A stretch of 43,821 nt of DNA from Gammaproteobacteria bacterium (GCA_002718845.1 PBFS01000002.1:40051-83871), one strand, 5' to 3'; shown: positions 1 through 8,109, numbered from the stretch's first letter. Notes: a model not told the origin generated them from the sequence alone. A program made the numbers and translations.

Positions 1-1118
1 ATGTCTAATTTAGTAATTAGGCCCTCTTCTAGACCATTCGTTATATTATGTAAAGAGTCTTTTAAATTAAATGGGAAAGTGTTTACAATTCTTTTTAAGC
101 TGCTGATGTATAATTTATCAAAATGTATATTGGAGATACCTTTATTATTAAATTTAACGAATAGAGTATTACCCACATAACTCTTGTTCTCAAACTTAGT
201 TTTAATATTATTAAAATTTATAAAGCGATGCTTGTTTGTACGTATATAGGAAAAATTTGCAGAACTTTTATTAATTAATAATTCCTTTTTATTTGTATTA
301 TTTAATACAAGTAAATTACCAAAATTAAATGATCCATTTATATTCGTAATCATGTTTTTTTTGAGTTGTGCCCAAAAAGTATAATGTAAATTTTTAGCTT
401 TTATCGAAAATTCTTGTAATTTAAACGGTGAATTAGAAATATCCATGTTTATGCCTTTTGAATAAACGCTTCCACTTAATTTATTATCAGCATTAAGAGA
501 AAAATCTGATGCTAAATGTATAATTTCTGATTTATTTCCATAATTAAAAGTTGAAAAAAGTTTAAATTTTTTAGTATCTTTAAATAAGACTAGATTTATA
601 TTTTGAAGATAAAGATTATGATTATTAATTTTATCTAGAAGTGAAATATTGGAATCAGTAATTCTTAGTCTTACATTTTTTATGTAATCATTATTATTAT
701 CTGATTTATTTAACTCTAATAAATTATAATTCTTTAAAAAGAAACCATCTTTTTGGTATGAAAGTTTTAAATTAGAACTAACTAAATTAAATTCTTCTGG
801 TATGAACTCTCTTTCTATAATTGTACTTATCGTATTAATTTTAATAATGAATTTTTTGCTTGTTACAATATTGTTATCAGTATCTTTATCAATAATACTA
901 ATATTATCTAAAATAAAATTTGGATTTAATCCATTCCAACTAACAGAGATTTTTTCAACTTTTAATTTAAAATTATACTCAGATTCAACAATATTTATAA
1001 CTCTTGTCTTGTATAAATTATTAATAACTCCTGTATTCTCTGAAATAAATACTATAAAAAATGTAGAAATTAATATGGCGGAAATTAATTTAATGAAATA
1101 TAAGATGAATTTATTCAT
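1..1118 (-). CDS. yhdP: YhdP-like AsmA-family envelope protein, C-terminus cut by window edge
   Basis: The frame is open from an ATG at 1118 to the window edge, giving 372 codons with no stop. Residues about 5-26 form one hydrophobic segment, fitting a signal anchor with the rest in the periplasm. Residues about 35-75 have the family pattern of an amphipathic start followed by S-W-N-G-L-N-P and a strand-rich stretch. Known YhdP proteins are about 1200-1300 residues and act with TamB and YdbH in lipid movement to the outer membrane, so most of the protein lies outside the window. It begins 9 bases after the rsfS stop and is probably cotranscribed. The assignment rests on architecture and N-terminal similarity; another AsmA/DUF3971 protein is possible. 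Confidence 0.68.
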   Translation of the reverse strand, partial: MNKFILYFIKLISAILISTFFIVFISENTGVINNLYKTRVINIVESEYNFKLKVEKISVSWNGLNPNFILDNISIIDKDTDNNIVTSKKFIIKINTISTIIEREFIPEEFNLVSSNLKLSYQKDGFFLKNYNLLELNKSDNNNDYIKNVRLRITDSNISLLDKINNHNLYLQNINLVLFKDTKKFKLFSTFNYGNKSEIIHLASDFSLNADNKLSGSVYSKGINMDISNSPFKLQEFSIKAKNLHYTFWAQLKKNMITNINGSFNFGNLLVLNNTNKKELLINKSSANFSYIRTNKHRFINFNNIKTKFENKSYVGNTLFVKFNNKGISNIHFDKLYISSLKRIVNTFPFNLKDSLHNITNGLEEGLITKLD

Positions 1119-1127
1119 AAAATAAAA

Positions 1128-1472
1128 TTATTGTGTATGTGCTTCTCCAGTATTAATATTTTCATCCCAAAGTTTTTCTAACGAATAAAAATTTCGTGTT
1201 TCGGGATGCATTACATGAACCAGTAAATCTCCATAGTCTATTAAAATCCATTCGGATTTATTATATCCCTCAATTCCAATTGGTTTAACTTTCTTTTTTT
1301 TGAGTTTATTAACTAAATTATCAGCTATAGCCTTTACATGTCTAGTTGATCTACCTGATACAACAAACATTAAATCTGTAACAGATGACTTATTTTTGAC
1401 GTCTATAAGCGATATATTTTCTGCTTTATTATCTTTTAAAATATTTAAGATAGATTTTTTGAGTAATTCCAT
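1128..1472 (-). CDS. rsfS: Ribosomal silencing factor RsfS
   Basis: A 114-residue protein of the Iojap/RsfS family. Such proteins bind L14 on the large subunit and block subunit joining when nutrients are scarce. Family signatures are visible: the D-L-M-F-V-V-S-G-R-S-T-R-H segment (about residues 33-45), G-x-E-G near 63-65, the W-I-L-I-D-Y-G-D patch, and V-H-V-M-H-P-E-T-R-x-F-Y near the C-terminus. Length fits the family (about 105-115). It starts at an ATG 3 bases after the nadD stop, in the conserved order proA-nadD-rsfS. The usual downstream partner rlmH is absent; yhdP follows instead. Confidence 0.95.
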   Translation of the reverse strand: MELLKKSILNILKDNKAENISLIDVKNKSSVTDLMFVVSGRSTRHVKAIADNLVNKLKKKKVKPIGIEGYNKSEWILIDYGDLLVHVMHPETRNFYSLEKLWDENINTGEAHTQ

Positions 1473-1475
1473 AAT

Positions 1476-2120
1476 TTAATATACTTTATTTTCTAACAAC
1501 CATTTCTCAAGTCTTGGGTCAACTAAATCTGATATAGAAGCATAATTTCTTAATTTTCTTCTTATCTCCGTAGAAGATACATTAATAACAGATGTTTGTT
1601 CTATATATATTCTACCATATGGATGACGGTGAAATATAGCTGGGTCAGATAATATTAAAGATTGTAATAGTTTATGTATTAAAGGTTCTTTATTAGGCTT
1701 ATCAATACTATATCTTAAAGAGACAATAATATTACATATTTCAAAAATTTTTTCGAAATCTTTCCACTCTGTAATAGAATTTAATTTATCTAGACCTAAA
1801 ATTAAGTACAATTTACTATTAGGGTTTTCAGAAGATATTTCGCTTAGGGTTTCAAAAGTATAAGAAATACCTCCTCTTGCTATCTCTCTGTCATCAATAA
1901 TATAGCTTTTATTATCAAGGCAAACCTCTAACATTTTAATTCTTTGTTTAGGCGTTGCAAAAAACTTTTTCTTTGAATTGGAAATATTGGTTGGTATAAA
2001 ATATATTTTGCTTAAATCATGAGTTTTTTTAATTTCACTCAATGGTATTGTGTGTCCTAGGTGTATTGGGTCAAACGCTCCACCAAATATTCCGATTCTT
2101 GTATCAGTGTTATTTTTAAT
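1476..2120 (-). CDS. nadD: Nicotinate-nucleotide adenylyltransferase NadD, probable ATT start
   Basis: NadD makes nicotinic acid adenine dinucleotide from nicotinate mononucleotide and ATP in NAD synthesis. The nucleotide-binding motif GGAFDPIHLGH (residues 13-23 from the proposed start) and the C-terminal S-S-T-E-I-R motif (about 182-187) are both present, as is the G-L-D...W segment between them. The motif lies upstream of the first conventional start codon, a TTG at 2042. Between the in-frame stop upstream (2126-2124) and the motif there is no ATG, GTG or TTG. The best start is ATT at 2120, which overlaps the proA stop and sits 6 bases after AAGG (2130-2127). This gives 214 residues, normal for the family. 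ATC or ATA closer to the motif are alternatives. Confidence 0.88.
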   Translation of the reverse strand: MKNNTDTRIGIFGGAFDPIHLGHTIPLSEIKKTHDLSKIYFIPTNISNSKKKFFATPKQRIKMLEVCLDNKSYIIDDREIARGGISYTFETLSEISSENPNSKLYLILGLDKLNSITEWKDFEKIFEICNIIVSLRYSIDKPNKEPLIHKLLQSLILSDPAIFHRHPYGRIYIEQTSVINVSSTEIRRKLRNYASISDLVDPRLEKWLLENKVY

Positions 2121-3372
2121 TTCTTACCTTTCCTAAACTTGTAACAATATATTTAAGATTTGTTAGCCCATCAAGTCCTACCGGTCCTCTTGCATGCAAC
2201 TTATCTGTGCTTATTCCAATTTCTGCGCCTAGTCCATATTCATAACCATCGGCAAATCTTGTTGATGTATTTACCATAACAGAACTAGAGTTCACTAATT
2301 TAGTAAACTTATCTATTGCTTGTTTATCTGATGAAATTATAGCATCTGTATGCATTGAGCCATATTTTTGTATATGGATGATTGCTTCATCAATATTTTT
2401 AACAATTTTAACCGCAACAATAGGAGCCAAATATTCTTCATACCAATCATTTTCAGATGCACGTATAACTTTTTTATTAAGTTTTTTTGTTGAGTTACAT
2501 CCTTTAATTTTTACTCCTAATTCAAGAAATTTAGAAAGTATTTCTTGAGTTGCTGTTTTCGAGAAATTTTTATGGATTAATAAAGTTTCCATAGCATTAC
2601 AAACTCCATATCTTTGTGTTTTTGAATTTATGCTTATATTAATTGCTTTTTGTTTTTGAGCAGATTTATCTATGTACACATGACAATTACCATCAAGATG
2701 TTTAATCATAGGTATTTTTGAATATTTTATAATTTTCTCAATTAATCCTTTTCCTCCTCTAGGAATAATAACATCGATATATTTATCCATTAATAATAAA
2801 CTTGTAACTGCTTCTCTAGATGTAGTCTCAACTAATTGCACTGTATTAACATCAAAACGATTTAATTGTAGCGCTTTCTTTATTAGTTTCATGAGTGCCT
2901 TATTTGTATTTATGGACTCTGATCCACCTCTCAATATAACACTATTACCTGATTTTAGACAAAGGCCTGCGGCATCAATAGTGACATTAGGCCTTGATTC
3001 ATAAATCATTCCAATTACACCTAATGGGACTCTCATCTGAGAAAGATTAATTCCATTCTTTTGTTTTTTTGACTTTGTTTGTTTATATAATGTATCAGGA
3101 ATTTTAATTATTTTATTTAAACCATCAACCATTGCATCCATTCTTTTTTTATCAATGATTAATCTATCTATCATACTATCTTTCAATCCTTTATTATTAG
3201 CATTCTTAACATCAATAAGATTATTTTTTAATATAATATTTGTATTTTTATCTAACTCTTTGCATATTGATTTAAGCACTTTATTTTTTTGATCAGCAGA
3301 ATAAGTGCCTGACTTTTTTGATGCAAGCAATGCGCGTGAACATAATTTTTGTATATAATTCTTAATCTGCAT
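2116..3372 (-). CDS. proA: Gamma-glutamyl phosphate reductase ProA
   Basis: ProA reduces gamma-glutamyl phosphate to glutamate-5-semialdehyde with NADPH, the second step of proline synthesis. The 418-residue length is standard. The aldehyde-dehydrogenase-like fold shows R-V-P-L-G-V-I-G-M-I-Y-E-S-R-P-N-V-T at 114-131, the P-R-G-G-K-G loop near 204-209 and the catalytic cysteine C258 in G-V-C-N-A-M-E-T. The ATG at 3372 overlaps the end of holA by 11 bases and its stop overlaps nadD, so translation is probably coupled. The partner proB is not in the window. Confidence 0.97.
   Translation of the reverse strand: MQIKNYIQKLCSRALLASKKSGTYSADQKNKVLKSICKELDKNTNIILKNNLIDVKNANNKGLKDSMIDRLIIDKKRMDAMVDGLNKIIKIPDTLYKQTKSKKQKNGINLSQMRVPLGVIGMIYESRPNVTIDAAGLCLKSGNSVILRGGSESINTNKALMKLIKKALQLNRFDVNTVQLVETTSREAVTSLLLMDKYIDVIIPRGGKGLIEKIIKYSKIPMIKHLDGNCHVYIDKSAQKQKAINISINSKTQRYGVCNAMETLLIHKNFSKTATQEILSKFLELGVKIKGCNSTKKLNKKVIRASENDWYEEYLAPIVAVKIVKNIDEAIIHIQKYGSMHTDAIISSDKQAIDKFTKLVNSSSVMVNTSTRFADGYEYGLGAEIGISTDKLHARGPVGLDGLTNLKYIVTSLGKVRN
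2118..2130 (-). promoter_or_regulatory. Shine-Dalgarno and ATT start of nadD
   Basis: On the minus strand AAGG (2130-2127) is followed by six bases and then ATT (2120-2118). The site lies inside the last codons of proA, and the ATT shares two bases with the proA TAA stop. It supports translation of nadD from ATT, coupled to the end of proA translation. No other start codon with a ribosome binding site lies upstream of the NadD catalytic motif. Confidence 0.5.
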
Positions 3373-4372
3373 AAAATGTATTTTTATTATTAAAAGAGTT
3401 ATTTATAAGTTTTCTCATTACAAAACAGCTTACTAGAGTTTCCAATTGATGCCAAATGTTAATATTATTAGAACCTAGTTTAATTGATTTATCTATGGAA
3501 TAACAAAATTCTAACATACCCTCTAGCGTATTTTTATCAAATTCATTAACTAAAGAATTATATAGGCCTTTTTTATAATTTGATATAAAAGGCTTTGGTG
3601 ATAAATCAAACATTAAATAATATACTTTTTTAATTTCATTATGTATTAAAAAAAGTATATAAGGCTCTGGGGATTTAACCATATTTAAATATTGAAGAAT
3701 CTTTAAAGATTTAGAAAGATTGCCTTCTAGGGCCACATCAATCAAATCATATTCTGTATACTTGTAAGATTTTTGTGTATATTTTATATATGAATCCACG
3801 TTATCTAATTTTAATAGTGACATTTTATATAACTCTTGTGCAATTGCAGAAGTATTTCCTTCATTTTTTTCTAAAATTTTAGCTAAAGATTCTTTTGTAA
3901 ATTTTACTTTATTTCTTTGAAACTTATTTTCAATCCATTTTTGTAATATTTGCCCCTTCAATTCTATAATTTCAATTACGCAATGATTCTTTTCTATATA
4001 TGAATAAAATTTATTTCTTTTAAATGCACTAGTTTGCGGCCTAACCTTAATAATTATTTTTAAATCTTTTGGTATAGCAGTATTTAAGATAAAATCCAAC
4101 AATAATTTAGGTATGGTATTGCTCAACACGTTTAAAATAATTAATTTTTTTTCACTAAATAATGATAATGTTTCAAAGTCATTCCTTATTAAGTCGAGAT
4201 TAAAATCTGAATCAATTAAATAAGTCTTAATATCAAGACCTTCAGACTTGAGTTTAAATTCAATATGGAATTGTACTTCACTTTGTAAATGGTAAGGCTT
4301 GCCAACCAACAAATATATAGAAGACTCGGGTATACTACGATGTTCAAAGAATTGTTTATAATTAATTTTCAT
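3362..4372 (-). CDS. holA: DNA polymerase III delta subunit HolA
   Basis: This 336-residue protein matches the delta subunit of the clamp loader, which opens the beta sliding clamp and loads it on DNA. The start (Y-K-Q-F-F-E, then I-Y-L-L-V-G-K-P-Y-H-L) and the L-K-I-I-I-K and W-I-E-N-K segments fit the AAA+-like but non-ATP-binding delta fold, and no Walker A motif is expected or seen. A C-terminal helical collar follows. In relatives it usually follows leuS-lptE; here it heads its own operon, with proA overlapping its end by 11 bases. Its promoter must lie in the few bases before, or inside, the divergent reductase gene. Confidence 0.92.
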   Translation of the reverse strand: MKINYKQFFEHRSIPESSIYLLVGKPYHLQSEVQFHIEFKLKSEGLDIKTYLIDSDFNLDLIRNDFETLSLFSEKKLIILNVLSNTIPKLLLDFILNTAIPKDLKIIIKVRPQTSAFKRNKFYSYIEKNHCVIEIIELKGQILQKWIENKFQRNKVKFTKESLAKILEKNEGNTSAIAQELYKMSLLKLDNVDSYIKYTQKSYKYTEYDLIDVALEGNLSKSLKILQYLNMVKSPEPYILFLIHNEIKKVYYLMFDLSPKPFISNYKKGLYNSLVNEFDKNTLEGMLEFCYSIDKSIKLGSNNINIWHQLETLVSCFVMRKLINNSFNNKNTFYAD

Positions 4373-4405
4373 ATGATAAATTTACTAGATTCTATACAAT
4401 ATATC

Positions 4406-5296
4406 ATGGATGAAAAAAAACCTCATAGTGAAATTGGATTTATTGGTCTTGGGATTATGGGAAAGCCCATGGCTAAAAACCTTATAGATTCGGGTTTCAA
4501 AGTATATTTTTTTGCTAGAAAGCAAAAAATAATAAAAGAGATGGTTTCATATGGTGGCAAGTATCTTAATAAAATTAAAGATATTTCTGAAAAATGTAAA
4601 GTTATATTTTTAAATTTACCAAATTCTAAAGATGTAAAAAACGTAGTGCTAAGTAAAAATGGGTTATGGCATAGCCTACAAAAAAATACAATTATTATTG
4701 ATATGAGCACTATATCCCCTGAAACAACAAAAGAAGTTTCTAAAAAACTAAAAACTAAAAATGTTTTTTTGATTGATGCTCCTGTTTCTGGGGGTGAAAT
4801 TGGAGCCATTAATGGCGATTTATCTATTATGGTTGGTGGTAATAAAAAAATATATAATAAAATAAAAAGTTTATTATCAATACTAGGGGAAAATATTACA
4901 TATATTGGTCCTACAGGTTCTGGACAAATAACAAAGTCATGTAATCAAATACTTGTCGCTGGAACAATGGTTGCAGTAAGCGAAATATTTCTATTAGCTA
5001 AAAAATCAAAATGTAATTTAAATTTGATACAAAAAGCTTTATTGGGAGGTTTTGCAAATAGCAAAATATTAGAGATTCATGGCAAAAGAATGATTAAAAA
5101 AAATTATAAGCCAGGCTTTAAAGCTGGGCTGCATTTAAAAGACTTAAACATAGCTTTAAATCTTTCAAGGAGTTTAAACATTGACTTAAAAAGTGCTAAA
5201 TATTCTAAAAAGCTTATGTTAAATGCAGTAAACAGTGGTGAACAAAACAAGGATTCTTCAATAATTAATAAAATAATACAAAAAAATAATAAATAA
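4406..5296 (+). CDS. GarR/GlxR-type 3-hydroxyacid dehydrogenase (tartronate semialdehyde or 3-hydroxyisobutyrate type)
   Basis: A 296-residue NAD(P)-dependent beta-hydroxyacid dehydrogenase. It has the Rossmann motif GFIGLGIMGKPMAKN (11-25), D-A-P-V-S-G-G-E-I-G-A (124-134), the catalytic lysine K177 in G-S-G-Q-I-T-K followed by N180-Q181, and K245-D246-L247. The motif set favours 2-hydroxy-3-oxopropionate reductase (GarR/GlxR), but the substrate cannot be fixed and succinic or methylmalonic semialdehyde reductases are close relatives. I chose the ATG at 4406 because it leaves only a short lead before the Rossmann strand. An in-frame ATG at 4373, touching the holA start, is the alternative. 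Neither has a clear Shine-Dalgarno. No glyoxylate-pathway genes are nearby; the irr-like gene follows after 37 bases. Confidence 0.85.
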   Translation: MDEKKPHSEIGFIGLGIMGKPMAKNLIDSGFKVYFFARKQKIIKEMVSYGGKYLNKIKDISEKCKVIFLNLPNSKDVKNVVLSKNGLWHSLQKNTIIIDMSTISPETTKEVSKKLKTKNVFLIDAPVSGGEIGAINGDLSIMVGGNKKIYNKIKSLLSILGENITYIGPTGSGQITKSCNQILVAGTMVAVSEIFLLAKKSKCNLNLIQKALLGGFANSKILEIHGKRMIKKNYKPGFKAGLHLKDLNIALNLSRSLNIDLKSAKYSKKLMLNAVNSGEQNKDSSIINKIIQKNNK

Positions 5297-5333
5297 ATTT
5301 TTAAAAAATATAAACTTAGCATATACTATTTAT

Positions 5334-5729
5334 ATGAGAAAATTTGAAACTCTGTTAATAGAAAATAATATAACACCAACAAAGCAGCGACTTGATTTGG
5401 CAGAGATAATATTTGTAAGGAATCAACATTTTACAGCAGCTGATTTGATTAATACTGCTAACGAATCTAAGCTATTTATTTCACAAGCAACAATTTATAA
5501 CACTCTATGTATATTTGAAGAAAAGGGGTTGTTAAAAACAATAAATTTACAAAATGAATGTAAATTCTACGACACAAACCTTAACTCTCATCACCATGTT
5601 TATAATACTAGTACAAATACTTTAACAGATATAAGTAATGATCAAATTAAGTTTTCTAAAAAACCTGATATACCACAACATCTTGAACTAGAAACAACAG
5701 AAGTATTAATTAAAGTAAAAAATAAATAA
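5334..5729 (+). CDS. irr: Irr-type Fur-family regulator
   Basis: A 131-residue winged-helix regulator of the Fur superfamily. The N-terminal DNA-binding domain contains T-P-T-K-Q-R-L (14-20) and the recognition helix S-Q-A-T-I-Y-N-T-L (50-58). The dimerisation half has F-Y-D-T-N (78-82) and H86-H87-H88, but the C-x-x-C zinc motif that follows this histidine cluster in Fur, Zur and PerR is absent, replaced by V-Y-N-T-S-T-N. That pattern (S-H-H-H, then L-x-D-I and a K-x-P-x-x-P run) is characteristic of Irr, the heme/iron-status regulator known from Alphaproteobacteria. No N-terminal heme-regulatory motif is seen. The stop abuts the stop of the convergent DUF3501 gene. A TATACT -10 (5322-5327) six bases before the ATG and no Shine-Dalgarno suggest a leaderless mRNA. 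Confidence 0.8.
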   Translation: MRKFETLLIENNITPTKQRLDLAEIIFVRNQHFTAADLINTANESKLFISQATIYNTLCIFEEKGLLKTINLQNECKFYDTNLNSHHHVYNTSTNTLTDISNDQIKFSKKPDIPQHLELETTEVLIKVKNK

Positions 5730-6311
5730 CTATAAAAAATCTTTGCGGAGAGATTTAATAATTAATTTATGTATTTGTATAGAATCATTATAATCCTTGT
5801 GATCGCAACCTAAAAATATTTCGTAAGAATTCTGGAAATCCTGAACACATTCTTCATCTAATTGAAACCTTAAAAAATGGACCGCAGATGTTTTTTCGTC
5901 ATTTGATCTTTCTAAATCTTCGTCAGGTATTGCATAGCATTTTTGTGAGTTATTAACTGTAAGCCAAATATTATTTTCAATACCGTTCAATTTATTCAGC
6001 ATTATTTTTCTATGATTTACATCTGAATACATTATTAACATAGTAGCCTTTAAATTATTGCCTTCGGGTATTAAAGGTTGATAAGCGTTTATTTCAGCCT
6101 GAATCTCTTCTTCGTTAAAAATTTTTTCAATTCTGAGCATTTCTTGCACCTGATATTTAATAGTTTCAAAATCTTCAAATAATAGAACTATATGTTCTCC
6201 AATAGAGACCGCTCTATTTTTTTTATGATTGATTAAGTTAGATTTAATAGTTTCTCTTTGTTTGTCATAATCTTCGAGCGATAATAAGTCATTAGTGGTT
6301 AATTTACGCAT
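5730..6311 (-). CDS. DUF3501 family protein
   Basis: A 193-residue protein with the full DUF3501 pattern: L-T-x-x-D-L-L-S-L-E-D-Y at the N-terminus, the Y-Q-V-Q-E-M-L-R-I-E-K-I-F helix (about 74-86), A-Y-x-P-L-I-P-x-G-x-N-x-K-A-T, and D-E-D-L-E-R-S-N-D-E-K-T-S-A-V-H-F-L-R-F. No function is established for this family. It starts 8 bases after the stop of the iron-sulfur protein gene. As recalled knowledge, DUF3501 genes often neighbour rubrerythrin and CCG-domain iron-sulfur genes, which suggests a shared pathway. No transmembrane segment or signal peptide is visible, so it is likely cytoplasmic. Confidence 0.88.
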   Translation of the reverse strand: MRKLTTNDLLSLEDYDKQRETIKSNLINHKKNRAVSIGEHIVLLFEDFETIKYQVQEMLRIEKIFNEEEIQAEINAYQPLIPEGNNLKATMLIMYSDVNHRKIMLNKLNGIENNIWLTVNNSQKCYAIPDEDLERSNDEKTSAVHFLRFQLDEECVQDFQNSYEIFLGCDHKDYNDSIQIHKLIIKSLRKDFL

Positions 6312-6319
6312 AATTTTCT

Positions 6320-7624
6320 CTAATTTATCCCGTAAGCGCGTTTAAATAAACTAATTGGATGTGTTGTCGGAATTTTATTACCGACAGCATTTACAATATG
6401 ATGTGCTGCTAACGTGCAATCACTGGTTAAAATTTCTGCTTTATCCTTATTAAATTCTCTTACTATTGGTTTTGCTATCTTTATTGCAATTTCATGAGTC
6501 TCTTTTTTAACACCATAAGTTCCATCATGCCCAGAACATTTTTCTATAGCATTAACATTGGTATTTGGTATAAGTTCTAAAACTTTTTTAGTTACTTGTC
6601 CAATATTTTGTACTCTCTGATGGCATGCAACTTGATAAAAAATAGAGCCGAGATCTTGTTTAAAATCAGTTTTAAGCTCACCAACTTCATGAAGGTTTAA
6701 TAAATATTCAAAAGGATCATAGATTGAGTCTGCAATTTTTTTAATTTTTATATCATTAGGAAATAATAGTGGCAGTTCTTGTTTAAACATCAATACGCAT
6801 GAAGGGACTGGCGCTATAATTTTAAATCCTTTTTCAATATAACGCATTAATTTGACAGAATTTTGTTGTATTACTTTTTCTACTGTCGCCAAATCTCCTA
6901 ATTCCAGCTTTGGCATACCACAACATTTATCATCTTTTATAATTTCAACGTTAATATTATTGTGTTGTAATACTAACACTAAATCATCAATCACTCTTGG
7001 CTCATTATAATTATGATAACAAGTTGTATATATTGCTATCTTATTCGCAAAATTGTCATTACTTGAAAGTTTTCTAAATTTGGATTTAGCTGTTACAGCA
7101 GAAAATTTTGGCAATACAGCATTTTTATGAATATGTAAAATTTTCTCTAATAATATTCTAAACGGTTTTAATTTATTAAAGAAATTAACTATGTGCGAAA
7201 TAATTTTTCTAGAAAAAATTGCGCCTAAAATATCCGTAGATGTTAATAGCTTATCTCTAAAAGATGGCTTTAATTTATTAAATTTTATTGCTTTGCCTCT
7301 TAGCATTAAGTGTGGAAAGTCAATTTCCCAATCATGAGGTGGAACATATGGGCATTTCGTCATAAAACATAAGTCACATAAATAACAATGACTAATGACA
7401 GACTCAAAATCATTATATTCTACACCATCAACCTCAAATGTTTTCGAGTTATCTATTAAGTCAAATAAGGTAGGGAAAGAATTACATAAACTAACACATC
7501 TTCTGCATCCATGGCATGCATTTGCAACCCTTCTTAATTCCTTTTCAAATAATTCCTCATTATAATAATCGGTATTTTTCCAATCGATGCCATATCTTTC
7601 AGGTTTTTGTAGACCACCTTCCAT
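6320..7624 (-). CDS. GlpC-like (Fe-S) oxidoreductase with two 4Fe-4S clusters and two CCG domains
   Basis: A 434-residue heterodisulfide-reductase/GlpC-type electron-transfer protein. The first ferredoxin-like motif is C37-x2-C40-x2-C43-x3-C47 and the second is C80-x2-C83-x2-C86-x4-C91-P, with one extra residue before the last cysteine. Two CCG-type domains follow: the first has D-K-C-C-G-M-P, and the second carries C-S-G-H-D-G in place of C-C-G. No flavin- or NAD-binding domain is visible, so electrons must come from a partner or the quinone pool. The ATG at 7624 has GGAG shortly upstream. It lies 65 bases after the rubrerythrin stop with no convincing terminator between, and 8 bases before DUF3501. 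Supplying electrons to rubrerythrin is an inference from context. Confidence 0.87.
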   Translation of the reverse strand: MEGGLQKPERYGIDWKNTDYYNEELFEKELRRVANACHGCRRCVSLCNSFPTLFDLIDNSKTFEVDGVEYNDFESVISHCYLCDLCFMTKCPYVPPHDWEIDFPHLMLRGKAIKFNKLKPSFRDKLLTSTDILGAIFSRKIISHIVNFFNKLKPFRILLEKILHIHKNAVLPKFSAVTAKSKFRKLSSNDNFANKIAIYTTCYHNYNEPRVIDDLVLVLQHNNINVEIIKDDKCCGMPKLELGDLATVEKVIQQNSVKLMRYIEKGFKIIAPVPSCVLMFKQELPLLFPNDIKIKKIADSIYDPFEYLLNLHEVGELKTDFKQDLGSIFYQVACHQRVQNIGQVTKKVLELIPNTNVNAIEKCSGHDGTYGVKKETHEIAIKIAKPIVREFNKDKAEILTSDCTLAAHHIVNAVGNKIPTTHPISLFKRAYGIN

Positions 7625-7689
7625 CGCTACTCCAGTCTTTTGGATTTAATATATTGGTAACTCTCTTTAAAAAGAAAATAAAAAATATT

Positions 7690-8109
7690 TTATGATAATG
7701 TCTCTAGAGCTTTAGAAAATCTATTTGCGTGAGATCTTTCAGCTTTTGCTAAAGTTTCAAACCAATCGGCTATTTCATCAAAACCTTCATCTCTAGCAAT
7801 TTTGGCCATACCGGGGTACATATCACTATACTCATGCGTTTCACCGGCTATCGCTGCTTTAAGATTTGCATTGCTGTCTCCAATTGGCTCACCAGTTGCA
7901 GGATCACCGCATTCTTTTTCAAGATATTCAAGATGTCCATGTGCATGTCCAGTTTCACCTTCAGCAGTTGATCGAAAAACTGCAGCAACATCATTTTGGC
8001 CTTCAACATCAGCCTTTGCTGCAAAATATAAATATCTTCTATTTGCTTGTGATTCACCAGCAAATGCATCTTTAAGACTTTGTTCAGTTTTGGAACCCTT
8101 TAAATTCAT
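7690..8109 (-). CDS. Rubrerythrin, diiron domain only
   Basis: A 139-residue ferritin-like diiron protein; rubrerythrins reduce hydrogen peroxide in the cytoplasm. All expected ligands are present with normal spacing: E19, E52-x-x-H55, E90, E93, and E124-x-x-H127. The C-terminal rubredoxin domain of classical rubrerythrin (two C-x-x-C pairs, about 45 residues) is missing, so it needs an external electron donor. The adjacent iron-sulfur protein is the obvious candidate, by inference. AGGAG sits just before the ATG. The gene reads less AT-rich than its neighbours, consistent with strong expression or a different history. Its promoter carries an Irr-type and an FNR-type site. Confidence 0.92.
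   Translation of the reverse strand: MNLKGSKTEQSLKDAFAGESQANRRYLYFAAKADVEGQNDVAAVFRSTAEGETGHAHGHLEYLEKECGDPATGEPIGDSNANLKAAIAGETHEYSDMYPGMAKIARDEGFDEIADWFETLAKAERSHANRFSKALETLS

Noticed and set aside
802-1125. Open frame of 107 codons on the plus strand
   Set aside because: It runs antisense through the yhdP-like gene, whose frame stays open for 372 codons and has a sensible membrane anchor and start.
1476-2042. nadD starting at the TTG at 2042
   Set aside because: This start would remove the GGAFDPIHLGH nucleotide-binding motif, which is encoded in frame just upstream.
4384-4396. TAGATTCTA near the reductase start as a second Irr-type site
   Set aside because: The half-sites are too close and incomplete compared with the 7-1-7 palindrome upstream of rubrerythrin; chance is likely in AT-rich DNA.
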